64,000 nucleotides of DNA from Chloroflexota bacterium. GTDB lineage: Bacteria > Chloroflexota > Anaerolineae > Caldilineales > Caldilineaceae. Shown piece by piece: positions 32,801 through 40,285 of this stretch. The stretch is from NCBI GenBank assembly GCA_018969295.1, contig JAGWYN010000020.1:1-64000 (forward strand). Reading direction: 5' to 3'. The notes below the pieces were generated by a model. It saw only the letters and a program-made list of their open reading frames with translations, was not told the origin of the DNA and ran no database searches. A program made the translations under genes and the position numbers. How positions within the stretch are numbered: position 1 is the first letter of the stretch; each line of letters begins with the position of its first letter.

Positions 32801-34111
32801 ATGGCTTCTTTTGTGATTGAAGGGGGACGTCCGTTGCAGGGCGCTATTCGTCCGACCGGCAACAAAAATGCTGCGCTGCCCATGTTGGCTGCTTCTTTGC
32901 TGACCGAAGAGCCGGTCACGCTCCACAACCTGCCCCGCATCGGCGATGTCGAAACGATGTTGCGGATCTTGAGCGGGTTGGGGGTTGAGGTGCAGGATCA
33001 CGGGAGCACAGTGACCCTCTGTGCGCGTGAAGTCTGTGCTGCCGAGCCGGACCCGCGGCTCTTTGCCCAGATTCGGGGGTCGTTGACGTTGATGGGGCCG
33101 CTGCTGGCGCGTTTTGGCTATTTCCAGGTCGATACTGCGGCAGGGGGCGACGACATCGGGCGGAGGCGCATCGATACCCATCTCCAGGTGTTGACTGCGC
33201 TGGGCGGCAGTCTGCGGCACAACGGCAAGTTCGAACTGCGCGCGCCGGGAAGGCTGCGGGGCAGCGATCTGTTGCTCGACGAGGCGTCGGTGACTGCAAC
33301 CGAGAATGGGATCATGGCGGCTGCGCTGGCACAGGGGACCACGGTGCTGCGCAACGCCGCCAGCGAACCCCACGTGCAGGATCTCTGTCGGATGCTTTCA
33401 ATGATGGGGTGTCCGATCGATGGGATCGGCAGCAATGTGTTGACGGTCTATGGCTGCAGCCAGCTGCACGGTGCAGACGCGTACATCAGCCCGGATTTTA
33501 TCGAAGTGGGCAGCTATATCGGGCTGGGTGCAATTACGCCGGGGGAACTGCGGATTCTGGGCGTGGTGCCTGAACATTTGCGCATGATGGAGATGGTCTT
33601 TGCCGACCGGCTCGGTGTGCGCATGCGGTTGGAGGAAGATCTGGCGGCTCCTCCCAGCGAGCGTTTTACGCTGGTGATCGACGCCGAGCAGCAGCTGCGG
33701 GTGCGGCCTGATTTTGGCGGGGCTGTGCCCAAAATTGACGATGCTCCCTGGCCCGCTTTTCCCCCCGACCTGATGAGCATTGCGGTGGTCACAGCGACCC
33801 AGGCGCTCGGCACCGTTGTCATCCATGAAAAAATGTATGAGAGTCGGCTGTTTTTTGTCGACAAATTGATTGCGATGGGGGCCCAGATCATTCTCTGCGA
33901 CCCCCATCGGGCCGTGGTGGTGGGCCCGAGCCGGTTGACCGGTCAGCAGGTGGTCAGCCCGGACATTCGTGCCGGGATGGCGCTGGTGCTGGCGGCGCTT
34001 GCCGCAGAAGGGGTGACGACCATCGGCAACGTGCAGCAGATCGACCGTGGCTACCAGGAGATCGACCGCAAGCTGCGGTCGCTCGGCGCCCGGATCGAGC
34101 GCATCGAATGA
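32801..34111 (+). CDS. murA: UDP-N-acetylglucosamine 1-carboxyvinyltransferase (MurA), Asp-type
   Basis: A 436-residue EPSP-synthase-fold enzyme with the MurA signatures RPTGNKNAALPML (Lys22/Asn23), DVETMLRILSGLG and DEASVTATENGIMAA. MurA transfers enolpyruvate from PEP to UDP-GlcNAc, the first committed step of peptidoglycan synthesis. The loop that carries catalytic Cys115 in E. coli (GGCTIG) reads GGDDIG here, so Asp117 replaces the cysteine; Cys-to-Asp enzymes are known to be active and fosfomycin-insensitive. The ATG at 32801 begins exactly at the domain; the frame is open ~100 bp further upstream. No other peptidoglycan gene is adjacent. Confidence 0.9.
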   Translation: MASFVIEGGRPLQGAIRPTGNKNAALPMLAASLLTEEPVTLHNLPRIGDVETMLRILSGLGVEVQDHGSTVTLCAREVCAAEPDPRLFAQIRGSLTLMGPLLARFGYFQVDTAAGGDDIGRRRIDTHLQVLTALGGSLRHNGKFELRAPGRLRGSDLLLDEASVTATENGIMAAALAQGTTVLRNAASEPHVQDLCRMLSMMGCPIDGIGSNVLTVYGCSQLHGADAYISPDFIEVGSYIGLGAITPGELRILGVVPEHLRMMEMVFADRLGVRMRLEEDLAAPPSERFTLVIDAEQQLRVRPDFGGAVPKIDDAPWPAFPPDLMSIAVVTATQALGTVVIHEKMYESRLFFVDKLIAMGAQIILCDPHRAVVVGPSRLTGQQVVSPDIRAGMALVLAALAAEGVTTIGNVQQIDRGYQEIDRKLRSLGARIERIE

Positions 34112-34508
34112 CCGACGAAGCCCCAGCGCCTTGTCGGGCATGCTGGCAGGTGCTTTGCCGTGTCCGGTGAAGATGCTCCTGCAAAGCAAGAATTTGATAA
34201 CTTCCCTGCAAACTGAATTCCTGCGTGTGGCGCGGGGGCTTGACATTGTCCGATCGAGTGTTCGTATGTGAGGCGTGCGGCCCCTGGTGAGATGTTTGTC
34301 TAGTACACGTCGGCGCAAACAACTCGTTGATATGGTGATACACTCTGCTCGATTGTGCAGTCCGCAATCCGGCGGATTGCGTCGCATGAATTCGTGGATT
34401 TATCTGGGCCGACCTGTACTGTCCAAGAGAACGGTTGACAGCCTTTCGCGCTGCCCGCTATAATTACAGAGGATCATTCAACACAGGTATCAGCAAAGGA
34501 TAGGTCAT
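34112..34508. other. Long leader region between murA and the YgeY-type gene
   Basis: This 397-bp stretch has no convincing ORF. It contains an inverted repeat CGCAATCC-N3-GGATTGCG (34373-34391), 44 bp upstream of the -35 box of a consensus promoter, which could be a regulator site. A second TTGACA at 34240 has no good -10. Confidence 0.6.
34435..34464 (+). promoter_or_regulatory. Consensus promoter for the YgeY/carbamate kinase operon
   Basis: TTGACA (34435-34440) and TATAAT (34459-34464) are both perfect and 18 bp apart. The predicted transcript starts near 34471, giving a ~38-nt leader. Confidence 0.85.
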
Positions 34509-35714
34509 ATGTCCAGTCGAGAGGTCGGCGCGGTGCAGCAGGGAGTCCACCAGTACAGCGAAGCGATCGTCACGTTTTTGCGGGATCTCTGTGCGATCCC
34601 GTCGATGGATTCGCAGATCGGGCCGGTGGGTGCCCGGGTTCAGGCTGAAATGGCTGCATTGGGCTTCGACGCAGTCTGGTTTGACTCGATGGGCAACACC
34701 GTCGGCCGTATCGGTGACGGGCCGCGCACCCTGCTCTACGACAGCCACATCGATACTGTCGGCATCGGCAACCCTGCGGAGTGGGGGTGGGACCCTTTTG
34801 TCGGCAAAGTCGAGGCGGGGCGTTTTTATGCGCGCGGGGCATGCGACGAAAAAGGCAGCACCCCACCGATGATTTACGGGCTCAAGGTTGCCAGAGATCT
34901 GGGACTGCTGGAGGGGTGGACTGTCTATTATTTTGGCAATATGGAGGAGTGGTGCGATGGCATCGCACCACACGCGCTGGTCGAGCATGAGGGAATCCGT
35001 CCCGACTTTGTGGTGATTGGGGAACCGACCAAGATGCAGGTCTACCGCGGCCACAAGGGCCGTGTGGAGATCGAGGTTGTCGCGCGCGGGCGCAGCGCAC
35101 ACGCTGCCAGCAACCAGCTTGGCGACAACGCCCTTTACAAGGTGTTGCCGCTCATCGAGGGGGTGAGCAAATTGGAGCCCCAGCTGGGCGACGACCCCTT
35201 CCTGGGACACGGCAAAATTACCGTGAGCGATCTGAAAATCTCCACCCCGTCGATCAACGCCGTGCCTGACCAGGCGCGCGTCTACATCGACCGCCGTCTG
35301 ACCTTTGGCGAGAGTGCCGAAGGGGCCATCGAACAGGTGCGTGCGCTGGTGCCGCCCGGGTTGCTGGCGCGCGGGGAAATCACCGTCGAGATGATGAAGT
35401 ATGCGGACCCGAGCTACACCGGTTTTGTCTTCCCGGTCGACAAGTATTTCCCTGCCTGGGCCCTGGACGAAGGGCATCCGCTCGTCCAGGCAGGATTGCA
35501 GGCGGCCAGCCTGGTCGGGTTGCCGGTGCACCCGGCTGGCAAATGGAATTTCAGCACCAATGGGATCTACTGGATGGGCAAGGCTGGGATTCCTTCGATC
35601 GGTTTTGGGCCGGGGGAAGAGGAGACCGCCCATACGACGCAGGACAGTGTGCTGCTGGCCGATGTGGTGAAGGCTGCGGAGTTTTACGCCTTGCTACCGG
35701 CTTTGCTGCGTTGA
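34509..35714 (+). CDS. ygeY: YgeY family M20 metallohydrolase (selenium-metabolism-linked type)
   Basis: A 401-residue M20 peptidase/amidohydrolase. Metal ligands are visible: His80/Asp82 (DSHIDTVG), bridging Asp113 (RGACDEKG), and the Glu146/Glu147 pair (NMEEWCDG). A dimerisation domain sits in the middle (GHKGRVEIEVVARGRSAHA). The sequence pattern matches YgeY, found with carbamoyltransferase YgeW and carbamate kinase in loci tied to selenium-dependent molybdenum hydroxylases and purine breakdown; the direct carbamate kinase neighbour fits. It probably hydrolyses a carbamoyl- or acyl-amino compound (inference). AGGATAGG is the ribosome site. Confidence 0.85.
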   Translation: MSSREVGAVQQGVHQYSEAIVTFLRDLCAIPSMDSQIGPVGARVQAEMAALGFDAVWFDSMGNTVGRIGDGPRTLLYDSHIDTVGIGNPAEWGWDPFVGKVEAGRFYARGACDEKGSTPPMIYGLKVARDLGLLEGWTVYYFGNMEEWCDGIAPHALVEHEGIRPDFVVIGEPTKMQVYRGHKGRVEIEVVARGRSAHAASNQLGDNALYKVLPLIEGVSKLEPQLGDDPFLGHGKITVSDLKISTPSINAVPDQARVYIDRRLTFGESAEGAIEQVRALVPPGLLARGEITVEMMKYADPSYTGFVFPVDKYFPAWALDEGHPLVQAGLQAASLVGLPVHPAGKWNFSTNGIYWMGKAGIPSIGFGPGEEETAHTTQDSVLLADVVKAAEFYALLPALLR

Positions 35715-35733
35715 CCGTTCCAGGAGTTTGCAG

Positions 35734-36708
35734 ATGTCCACCACCCCAGATCGTTCACAACTTGCTGTCATCGCCATCGGTGGCAATTCACTGATTGCAG
35801 ACAGCCGTGCGCCCGAGGTCGTCCACCAGTGGGATGCGGTGCGCGAGACCGCCCGCAACATCGCCGACATGGTCGAAGCGGGGTGGACTGTAGTTGTCAC
35901 CCACGGCAATGGGCCCCAGGTCGGCTTCATTTTGCGGCGCAACGAGCTCGCTGCCAGAGAGGTGCACCCGACCCCGCTGGACCTGATCGTCGCCGACACC
36001 CAGGGCAGCATCGGGTTTATGCTGCAGCAGACGCTCAACAACGAATTTTTCCAACGTCAGCTCGATCGCCAGTGCATCACCCTGGTCACCCAGGTGGAGG
36101 TGGCTGCCGATGACCCGGCCCTTGCCAATCCGACCAAACCGATCGGCAGTTTTCTGGCCGAGGCACAGGCCCGCGTCTTCGAGCAGGAGGGTTGGCAGGT
36201 GGTTGAAGATGCTGGCCGGGGCTGGCGGCGGGTAGTCGCCTCCCCCGAACCGCTGGCAATCGTCGAAGAGCGTGCGATCCGTCAGGCGGTGCAGATGGGC
36301 TGGATCGTGGTGGCTGTGGGCGGTGGGGGCATCCCGGTCATCCGCAACACCAAAGGGGAGCTGCGTTCGGTCTATGCTGTGATCGACAAAGACCGGGCCA
36401 GCAGTCTGTTGGCGGCCCGTATCGACGCCAATCTGCTGCTGATCAGTACAGGGGTCGAAAAAGTGGCGCTCAACTACGGTCAGCCTAACCAGATCTGGCT
36501 GGACGAACTCACCGTCGCCGAAGCCGAGCGCTACATGGCGGCTGGGCACTTTGCGCCGGGCAGCATGAAACCCAAGATTGAGGCCTGTGTGCGTTTTTTG
36601 AAACAGAGCCGGCAGACAGAGGCGGCGGCCATCATCACCGACCCGAGCCATCTGGGCCAGGCTTTGCAAGGCAAGACTGGCACTCGGATCGTCCGTTCCT
36701 CCCCGTAA
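35734..36708 (+). CDS. arcC: Carbamate kinase
   Basis: A 324-residue amino-acid-kinase-fold enzyme with family motifs IAIGGNSLI at the N-terminus, VVVTHGNGPQVGFILRRNE, VAVGGGGIPVI, DKDRASSLLA and GSMKPKIEACVRFL. It makes ATP from carbamoyl phosphate and ADP. A TTG at 35728 is in frame but only one base from the AGGAG site, so ATG 35734 is preferred. The 19-bp gap to the YgeY-type gene implies an operon in which carbamoyl phosphate from purine or agmatine-type breakdown yields ATP. No arginine deiminase genes are nearby. Confidence 0.9.
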   Translation: MSTTPDRSQLAVIAIGGNSLIADSRAPEVVHQWDAVRETARNIADMVEAGWTVVVTHGNGPQVGFILRRNELAAREVHPTPLDLIVADTQGSIGFMLQQTLNNEFFQRQLDRQCITLVTQVEVAADDPALANPTKPIGSFLAEAQARVFEQEGWQVVEDAGRGWRRVVASPEPLAIVEERAIRQAVQMGWIVVAVGGGGIPVIRNTKGELRSVYAVIDKDRASSLLAARIDANLLLISTGVEKVALNYGQPNQIWLDELTVAEAERYMAAGHFAPGSMKPKIEACVRFLKQSRQTEAAAIITDPSHLGQALQGKTGTRIVRSSP

Positions 36709-36743
36709 TGGGGGCGGACCCATCTGCCCGGCTGGAGCCCTCC

Positions 36744-36791
36744 AGAACAGAGCCTGTTCTTCTGCCTTTCCGGTCTGCTTTGACGGAAAGG
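36744..36791 (+). terminator. Paired hairpins after the carbamate kinase gene
   Basis: AGAACAG-AGC-CTGTTCT (36744-36760) is followed by CCTTTCCG / CGGAAAGG (36765-36772 with 36784-36791). Neither has a clean T-run. The second hairpin overlaps the -35 box of the tRNA promoter. Confidence 0.5.
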
Positions 36792-36808
36792 GCGATCTGT
36801 GTTAGGGT
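36780..36808 (+). promoter_or_regulatory. Promoter of the tRNA-Arg gene
   Basis: TTGACG (36780-36785) and TAGGGT (36803-36808) are 17 bp apart; predicted start about 7 bp before the mature tRNA. Confidence 0.6.
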
Positions 36809-36819
36809 AGGTGCATAGA

Positions 36820-36895
<76 letters not shown>

Positions 36896-36947
36896 CTCTC
36901 TGTTGCTGAGCCGCCGTGACAGCGGTGGGGAATCGGTGACGCAATCG

Positions 36948-36979
36948 GGTGTACTTGAGAAACGGTGTACTTGAGGAAC
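36948..36979. repeat. 16-bp tandem repeat (2 copies) before the monooxygenase-like gene
   Basis: GGTGTACTTGAGAAAC (36948-36963) and GGTGTACTTGAGGAAC (36964-36979) differ at one base. They lie just upstream of the AGGG ribosome site and GTG start of the next gene. Confidence 0.85.
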
Positions 36980-36990
36980 AGGGTGAGGTC

Positions 36991-37275
36991 GTGACAGGTC
37001 TGATTGTTCATCTCGAGATTGTACCGGGGCGCCGAGACGAGTTTGTGGCGCTGGCGCGCGCACATGGGGAGCGTTCGCAGCGGCTGGAAGAGGGACGTTG
37101 TCTGCGCTTTGATGTGTTTGTTCCTGTAGAGAGCGAAAACCAGGTGATTCTGGTGGAAAGCTATGTCGATGACGGGGCATTGCAGGCCCACTGGGATTCG
37201 GCACATATGGCCGAGTACAGCCAGCGGGTGGCAGGGATGATCGCCGGCCGCACCCGCTACCGGTGCACGGTTTGA
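36991..37275 (+). CDS. Antibiotic biosynthesis monooxygenase (ABM) domain protein
   Basis: A 94-residue dimeric alpha+beta barrel protein: TGLIVHLEIVPGRRDEFV at the N-terminus and ENQVILVESYVDDGALQAHW towards the end are typical of ABM/YgiN-like proteins, cofactor-free quinone/phenol monooxygenases or small stress proteins. The start is GTG 36991, with AGGG seven bases upstream. A GTG at 36949, inside the 16-bp repeat, would add 14 unlikely residues. The stop overlaps a possible GTG start of the methyltransferase by 13 nt. Confidence 0.75.
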   Translation: MTGLIVHLEIVPGRRDEFVALARAHGERSQRLEEGRCLRFDVFVPVESENQVILVESYVDDGALQAHWDSAHMAEYSQRVAGMIAGRTRYRCTV

Positions 37276-38519
37276 CAGGATCCCCCCCGTTGGGGCCGAC
37301 TGCTGTTCGACAGCGCGCGGGGGCTGTCCGCCGATCGGCCTTGACGCTGTTCGCTGTCACGGCGCCAGGGCTGGCTCCTTTCTGTGCCCTGGAATTTTCT
37401 CGTCTTGGCCTCTGCCCTGAGCCCCCGCAGGTGGAAGTGGGGGGCGTTGAAGTGGTCGGCGATCTCCACATGCTCTATCAGGCCAATCTTCATCTGCGCA
37501 CTGCCAGCCGTCTGTTGGTTCGGCTGGGCGAATTTCATGCTGAAAATTTTGCGCAGCTGCGGATGCGGGCTGCACAGCTTGGCTGGGAACACTATCTGCA
37601 TGCGGGCCAGCCGGTCGATCTGCGGGTGACCTGCCATCGTTCGCGGCTGTATCATTCCGATGCGGTCGCCGAGCGGATCGCCGTCGCGATCGGGGATCGT
37701 CTGGGCATCTGTCCGGAGCGGCACAAAGGCGACGAAGAGGGGGAGGGCCCTTCTGTGCAGCAGGTGGTCGTGCGGCTGCTGCAGGACCGCTGTACGGTCA
37801 GCGTCGATTCGTCGGGCAGTTTGCTGCACCGTCGGGGGTATCGGCTGGCAACCGCCAAAGCCCCGCTGCGGGAGACACTGGCGGCGGGGCTTGTGCTGGC
37901 TGCGGGCTGGGATGGGGCAGAGAGCCCGCCCTTGCCGCTGTTGGATCCGTTCTGCGGTTCGGGGACGATTGCGATCGAAGCGGCGCAGCTGGCGTTGCAG
38001 CTGGCGCCAGGGCGTCAGCGTTCTTTTGCCTTTCTGAACTGGCCTGGGTTCGATGCGCAGGGCTGGCAGCGGCTGTTGGCAGAGGCAGACCGTCGGGCGC
38101 AGCTGCGCTCTGCCCAGCTGGCGGGCCAGGTTTTGGTCTATGCGTCGGATCGGGATGCGGGTGCGGTCCGGGCCGCCCAGGCCAACGCCGAACGTGCCGG
38201 GGTCTCGGCTGCGGTCGCTTTGTCGTGCCGGCCTCTCTCTGCTGTCGAGCCCCCAGAGGGGGTGGGCTGCGTGGTCACCAATCCACCGTACGGTCGGCGC
38301 GTACAAGGAGGGCGTGACCTGCGCAACCTGTATGCCCAGCTGGGGCATGTCTTGCGCCAGCGCTGTCCGGGGTGGGAGCTCACACTGTTGTGCGGGGACC
38401 GGCTGCTGCTCGGACAGGTAGGCTTGCCGTTGGAGAGCCGCCTGCATTTCAACAACGGGGGCCTTTCGGTCTTTGTGGCGCGTGGGCGGGTGCAGCCGTC
38501 CGACAGACCCTCTCTGTAG
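37263..38519 (+). CDS. THUMP domain class I rRNA methyltransferase (RlmL/RlmK type)
   Basis: The conserved start LTLFAVTAPGLAPFC is followed by a THUMP-type region (YLHAGQPVDLRVTCHRSRLYHS) and a Rossmann methyltransferase. The SAM motif I LLDPFCGSGTIAIEAA and the amino-methylating motif IV TNPPYGRRV are clear, matching RlmL-like m2G rRNA N2-methyltransferases. The GTG at 37263 overlaps the previous gene; a TTG at 37341 fits the family's usual N-terminus better, so the true start is uncertain. It leads the helicase cassette with a 20-bp gap. Confidence 0.85.
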   Translation: MHGLTGSPPLGPTAVRQRAGAVRRSALTLFAVTAPGLAPFCALEFSRLGLCPEPPQVEVGGVEVVGDLHMLYQANLHLRTASRLLVRLGEFHAENFAQLRMRAAQLGWEHYLHAGQPVDLRVTCHRSRLYHSDAVAERIAVAIGDRLGICPERHKGDEEGEGPSVQQVVVRLLQDRCTVSVDSSGSLLHRRGYRLATAKAPLRETLAAGLVLAAGWDGAESPPLPLLDPFCGSGTIAIEAAQLALQLAPGRQRSFAFLNWPGFDAQGWQRLLAEADRRAQLRSAQLAGQVLVYASDRDAGAVRAAQANAERAGVSAAVALSCRPLSAVEPPEGVGCVVTNPPYGRRVQGGRDLRNLYAQLGHVLRQRCPGWELTLLCGDRLLLGQVGLPLESRLHFNNGGLSVFVARGRVQPSDRPSL

Positions 38520-38539
38520 GCTGGGAGCAAAACCGAACG

Positions 38540-40285
38540 ATGTTTGAAGCACAAAATCCTGTGATCGTTCAGAGCGACAAAAGTGTGCTGCTCGAAGTAG
38601 ACAGCCCTTCCTACGCAGAGGCCCGCGACATGCTGGCGCGCTTTGCCGAACTGGAGAAGAGCCCGGAGTACATCCACACCTATCGGATCTCGCCGCTCTC
38701 GTTGTGGAACGCCGCCGCTGCCGGGCTGAACGCGGAGGCCATCCTGGCGGGGTTGGAGCGGTACGCCAAATATCCGATCCCAGCCAATGTGCGGGCTGAA
38801 ATTGTCGAGTCGATCGGCCGGTATGGGCGGGTCAAACTGATCCAGCGCGACCATCAACTGCTGATGACCTCCACAGATGCGCTGTTGTTGGTCGAGCTGC
38901 AGCGGCGCAAGGAGCTGAAGCCCTACATTTTGCGTGTGGTCGACCCCCACACCCTCTGTGTGCAGGCGGGGATGCGCGGGCACATCAAGCAGGCGCTGGT
39001 CACCATCGGCTACCCTGCCGAGGATCTGGCTGGCTACACCCAGGGAGATGCGCTGGCTGTGCAGCTGCGCGAGCAGACAGCGGCTGGTCACTCTTTTGTG
39101 CTGCGCCAGTACCAGAGCGAGGCGGCAGCCATCTATTATGCAGGTGGGGCTGAGCGGGGGGGATCGGGCGTGATCGTGCTGCCCTGCGGCGCTGGCAAGA
39201 CGATGGTCGGCATGGCGGCGATGGTGATGGACGCCAGCCATACGTTGATTTTGACCCCCAATGCCATCTCGGTCGAACAGTGGATCCGTGAGCTGCTCGA
39301 CAAGACGACCCTCACCGCTGACCAGGTGGGCGAGTACACAGGCCAGCGCAAAGAGCTTCGACCGGTGACCATCGCCACCTACCAGACGATCACCTATCAC
39401 AAGCGAGGCAAAGATCGGGGGGGCAGCCTGCGCGACGAATACCCACATTTTGCGATCTTTGAGTCGCGCAACTGGGGGCTGATCATCTACGACGAAGTGC
39501 ATTTGCTGCCTGCGCCTGTCTTCAGCATTACCGCCGAGCTGCAGGCGCGGCGTCGGCTGGGGTTGACCGCCACCCTGGTGCGGGAGGATGGCCGGGAGAG
39601 CGAGGTCTTTTCGCTGATCGGCCCGAAAAAGTATGACGTGCCGTGGAAGGTTTTGGAGCGACAGGGGTGGATTGCGACGGCGGAGTGCGTCGAGGTGCGC
39701 ATTCTGCTGGACCCGGCGCTGCGCATGGAGTATGCGCTGGCCGATGCCCGCCACAAATATCGCATTGCAGCCACCAGCCCTGCCAAGTACAGCGTGCTAG
39801 AGCAGCTGCTGCACAAGCATGAAGATGACCAGGTGTTGATCATCGGGATGTACCTGGAGCAGCTGGGGGGGCTGCAGGAACGCTACGGGTTTGCCCTGAT
39901 CACCGGGGAAACGCCGGCACGCGAACGCAGCCAGCTCTACAACCGTTTCCGTGCAGGGGAACTGCGCCGTCTGATCATCTCCAAAGTGGGCAATTTTGCG
40001 ATCGACCTGCCCGACGCCAACGTGATGATCCAGCTCAGCGGTACCTTCGGCAGTCGGCAGGAAGAAGCGCAGCGGCTGGGCCGGATCTTGCGTCCCAAAC
40101 AGGACGGTCAGCTGGCCTATTTTTACACGCTGGTCTCGCGCGACACGCAGGATCAGGAATTCAGCGCCAACCGCCAGCTCTTTCTCACCGAACAGGGCTA
40201 CCAGTATCAGATTTTGTACGAGGACGAGGTGGCCCTCTACGAACCGCGACGGCTGGCGAACAACCTGGGGAAAGGAGATGGCTGA
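38540..40285 (+). CDS. XPB/Ssl2-type DNA repair helicase
   Basis: A 581-residue superfamily 2 helicase of the bacterial XPB type. Residues ~10-100 are an XPB/Ssl2 N-terminal-like module (IVQSDKSVLLEVD ... FAELEKSPEYIHTYRISPLS), followed by a damage-recognition-like part. Motor motifs: LRQYQ (188-192), Walker A CGAGKT (216-221), DEVH (318-321), TATLVREDGRE with the XPB hallmark RED at 348-350, and QRLGRILRPK as motif VI. It is a 3'-5' translocase expected in DNA repair or transcription-coupled remodelling. Its stop and the next start overlap by one base (TGATG), so the two are coupled. Confidence 0.93.
   Translation: MFEAQNPVIVQSDKSVLLEVDSPSYAEARDMLARFAELEKSPEYIHTYRISPLSLWNAAAAGLNAEAILAGLERYAKYPIPANVRAEIVESIGRYGRVKLIQRDHQLLMTSTDALLLVELQRRKELKPYILRVVDPHTLCVQAGMRGHIKQALVTIGYPAEDLAGYTQGDALAVQLREQTAAGHSFVLRQYQSEAAAIYYAGGAERGGSGVIVLPCGAGKTMVGMAAMVMDASHTLILTPNAISVEQWIRELLDKTTLTADQVGEYTGQRKELRPVTIATYQTITYHKRGKDRGGSLRDEYPHFAIFESRNWGLIIYDEVHLLPAPVFSITAELQARRRLGLTATLVREDGRESEVFSLIGPKKYDVPWKVLERQGWIATAECVEVRILLDPALRMEYALADARHKYRIAATSPAKYSVLEQLLHKHEDDQVLIIGMYLEQLGGLQERYGFALITGETPARERSQLYNRFRAGELRRLIISKVGNFAIDLPDANVMIQLSGTFGSRQEEAQRLGRILRPKQDGQLAYFYTLVSRDTQDQEFSANRQLFLTEQGYQYQILYEDEVALYEPRRLANNLGKGDG

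Noticed and set aside
34240..34270. A second TTGACA in the murA downstream region
   Set aside because: No acceptable -10 at 16-19 bp; the perfect promoter at 34435-34464 explains the operon better.
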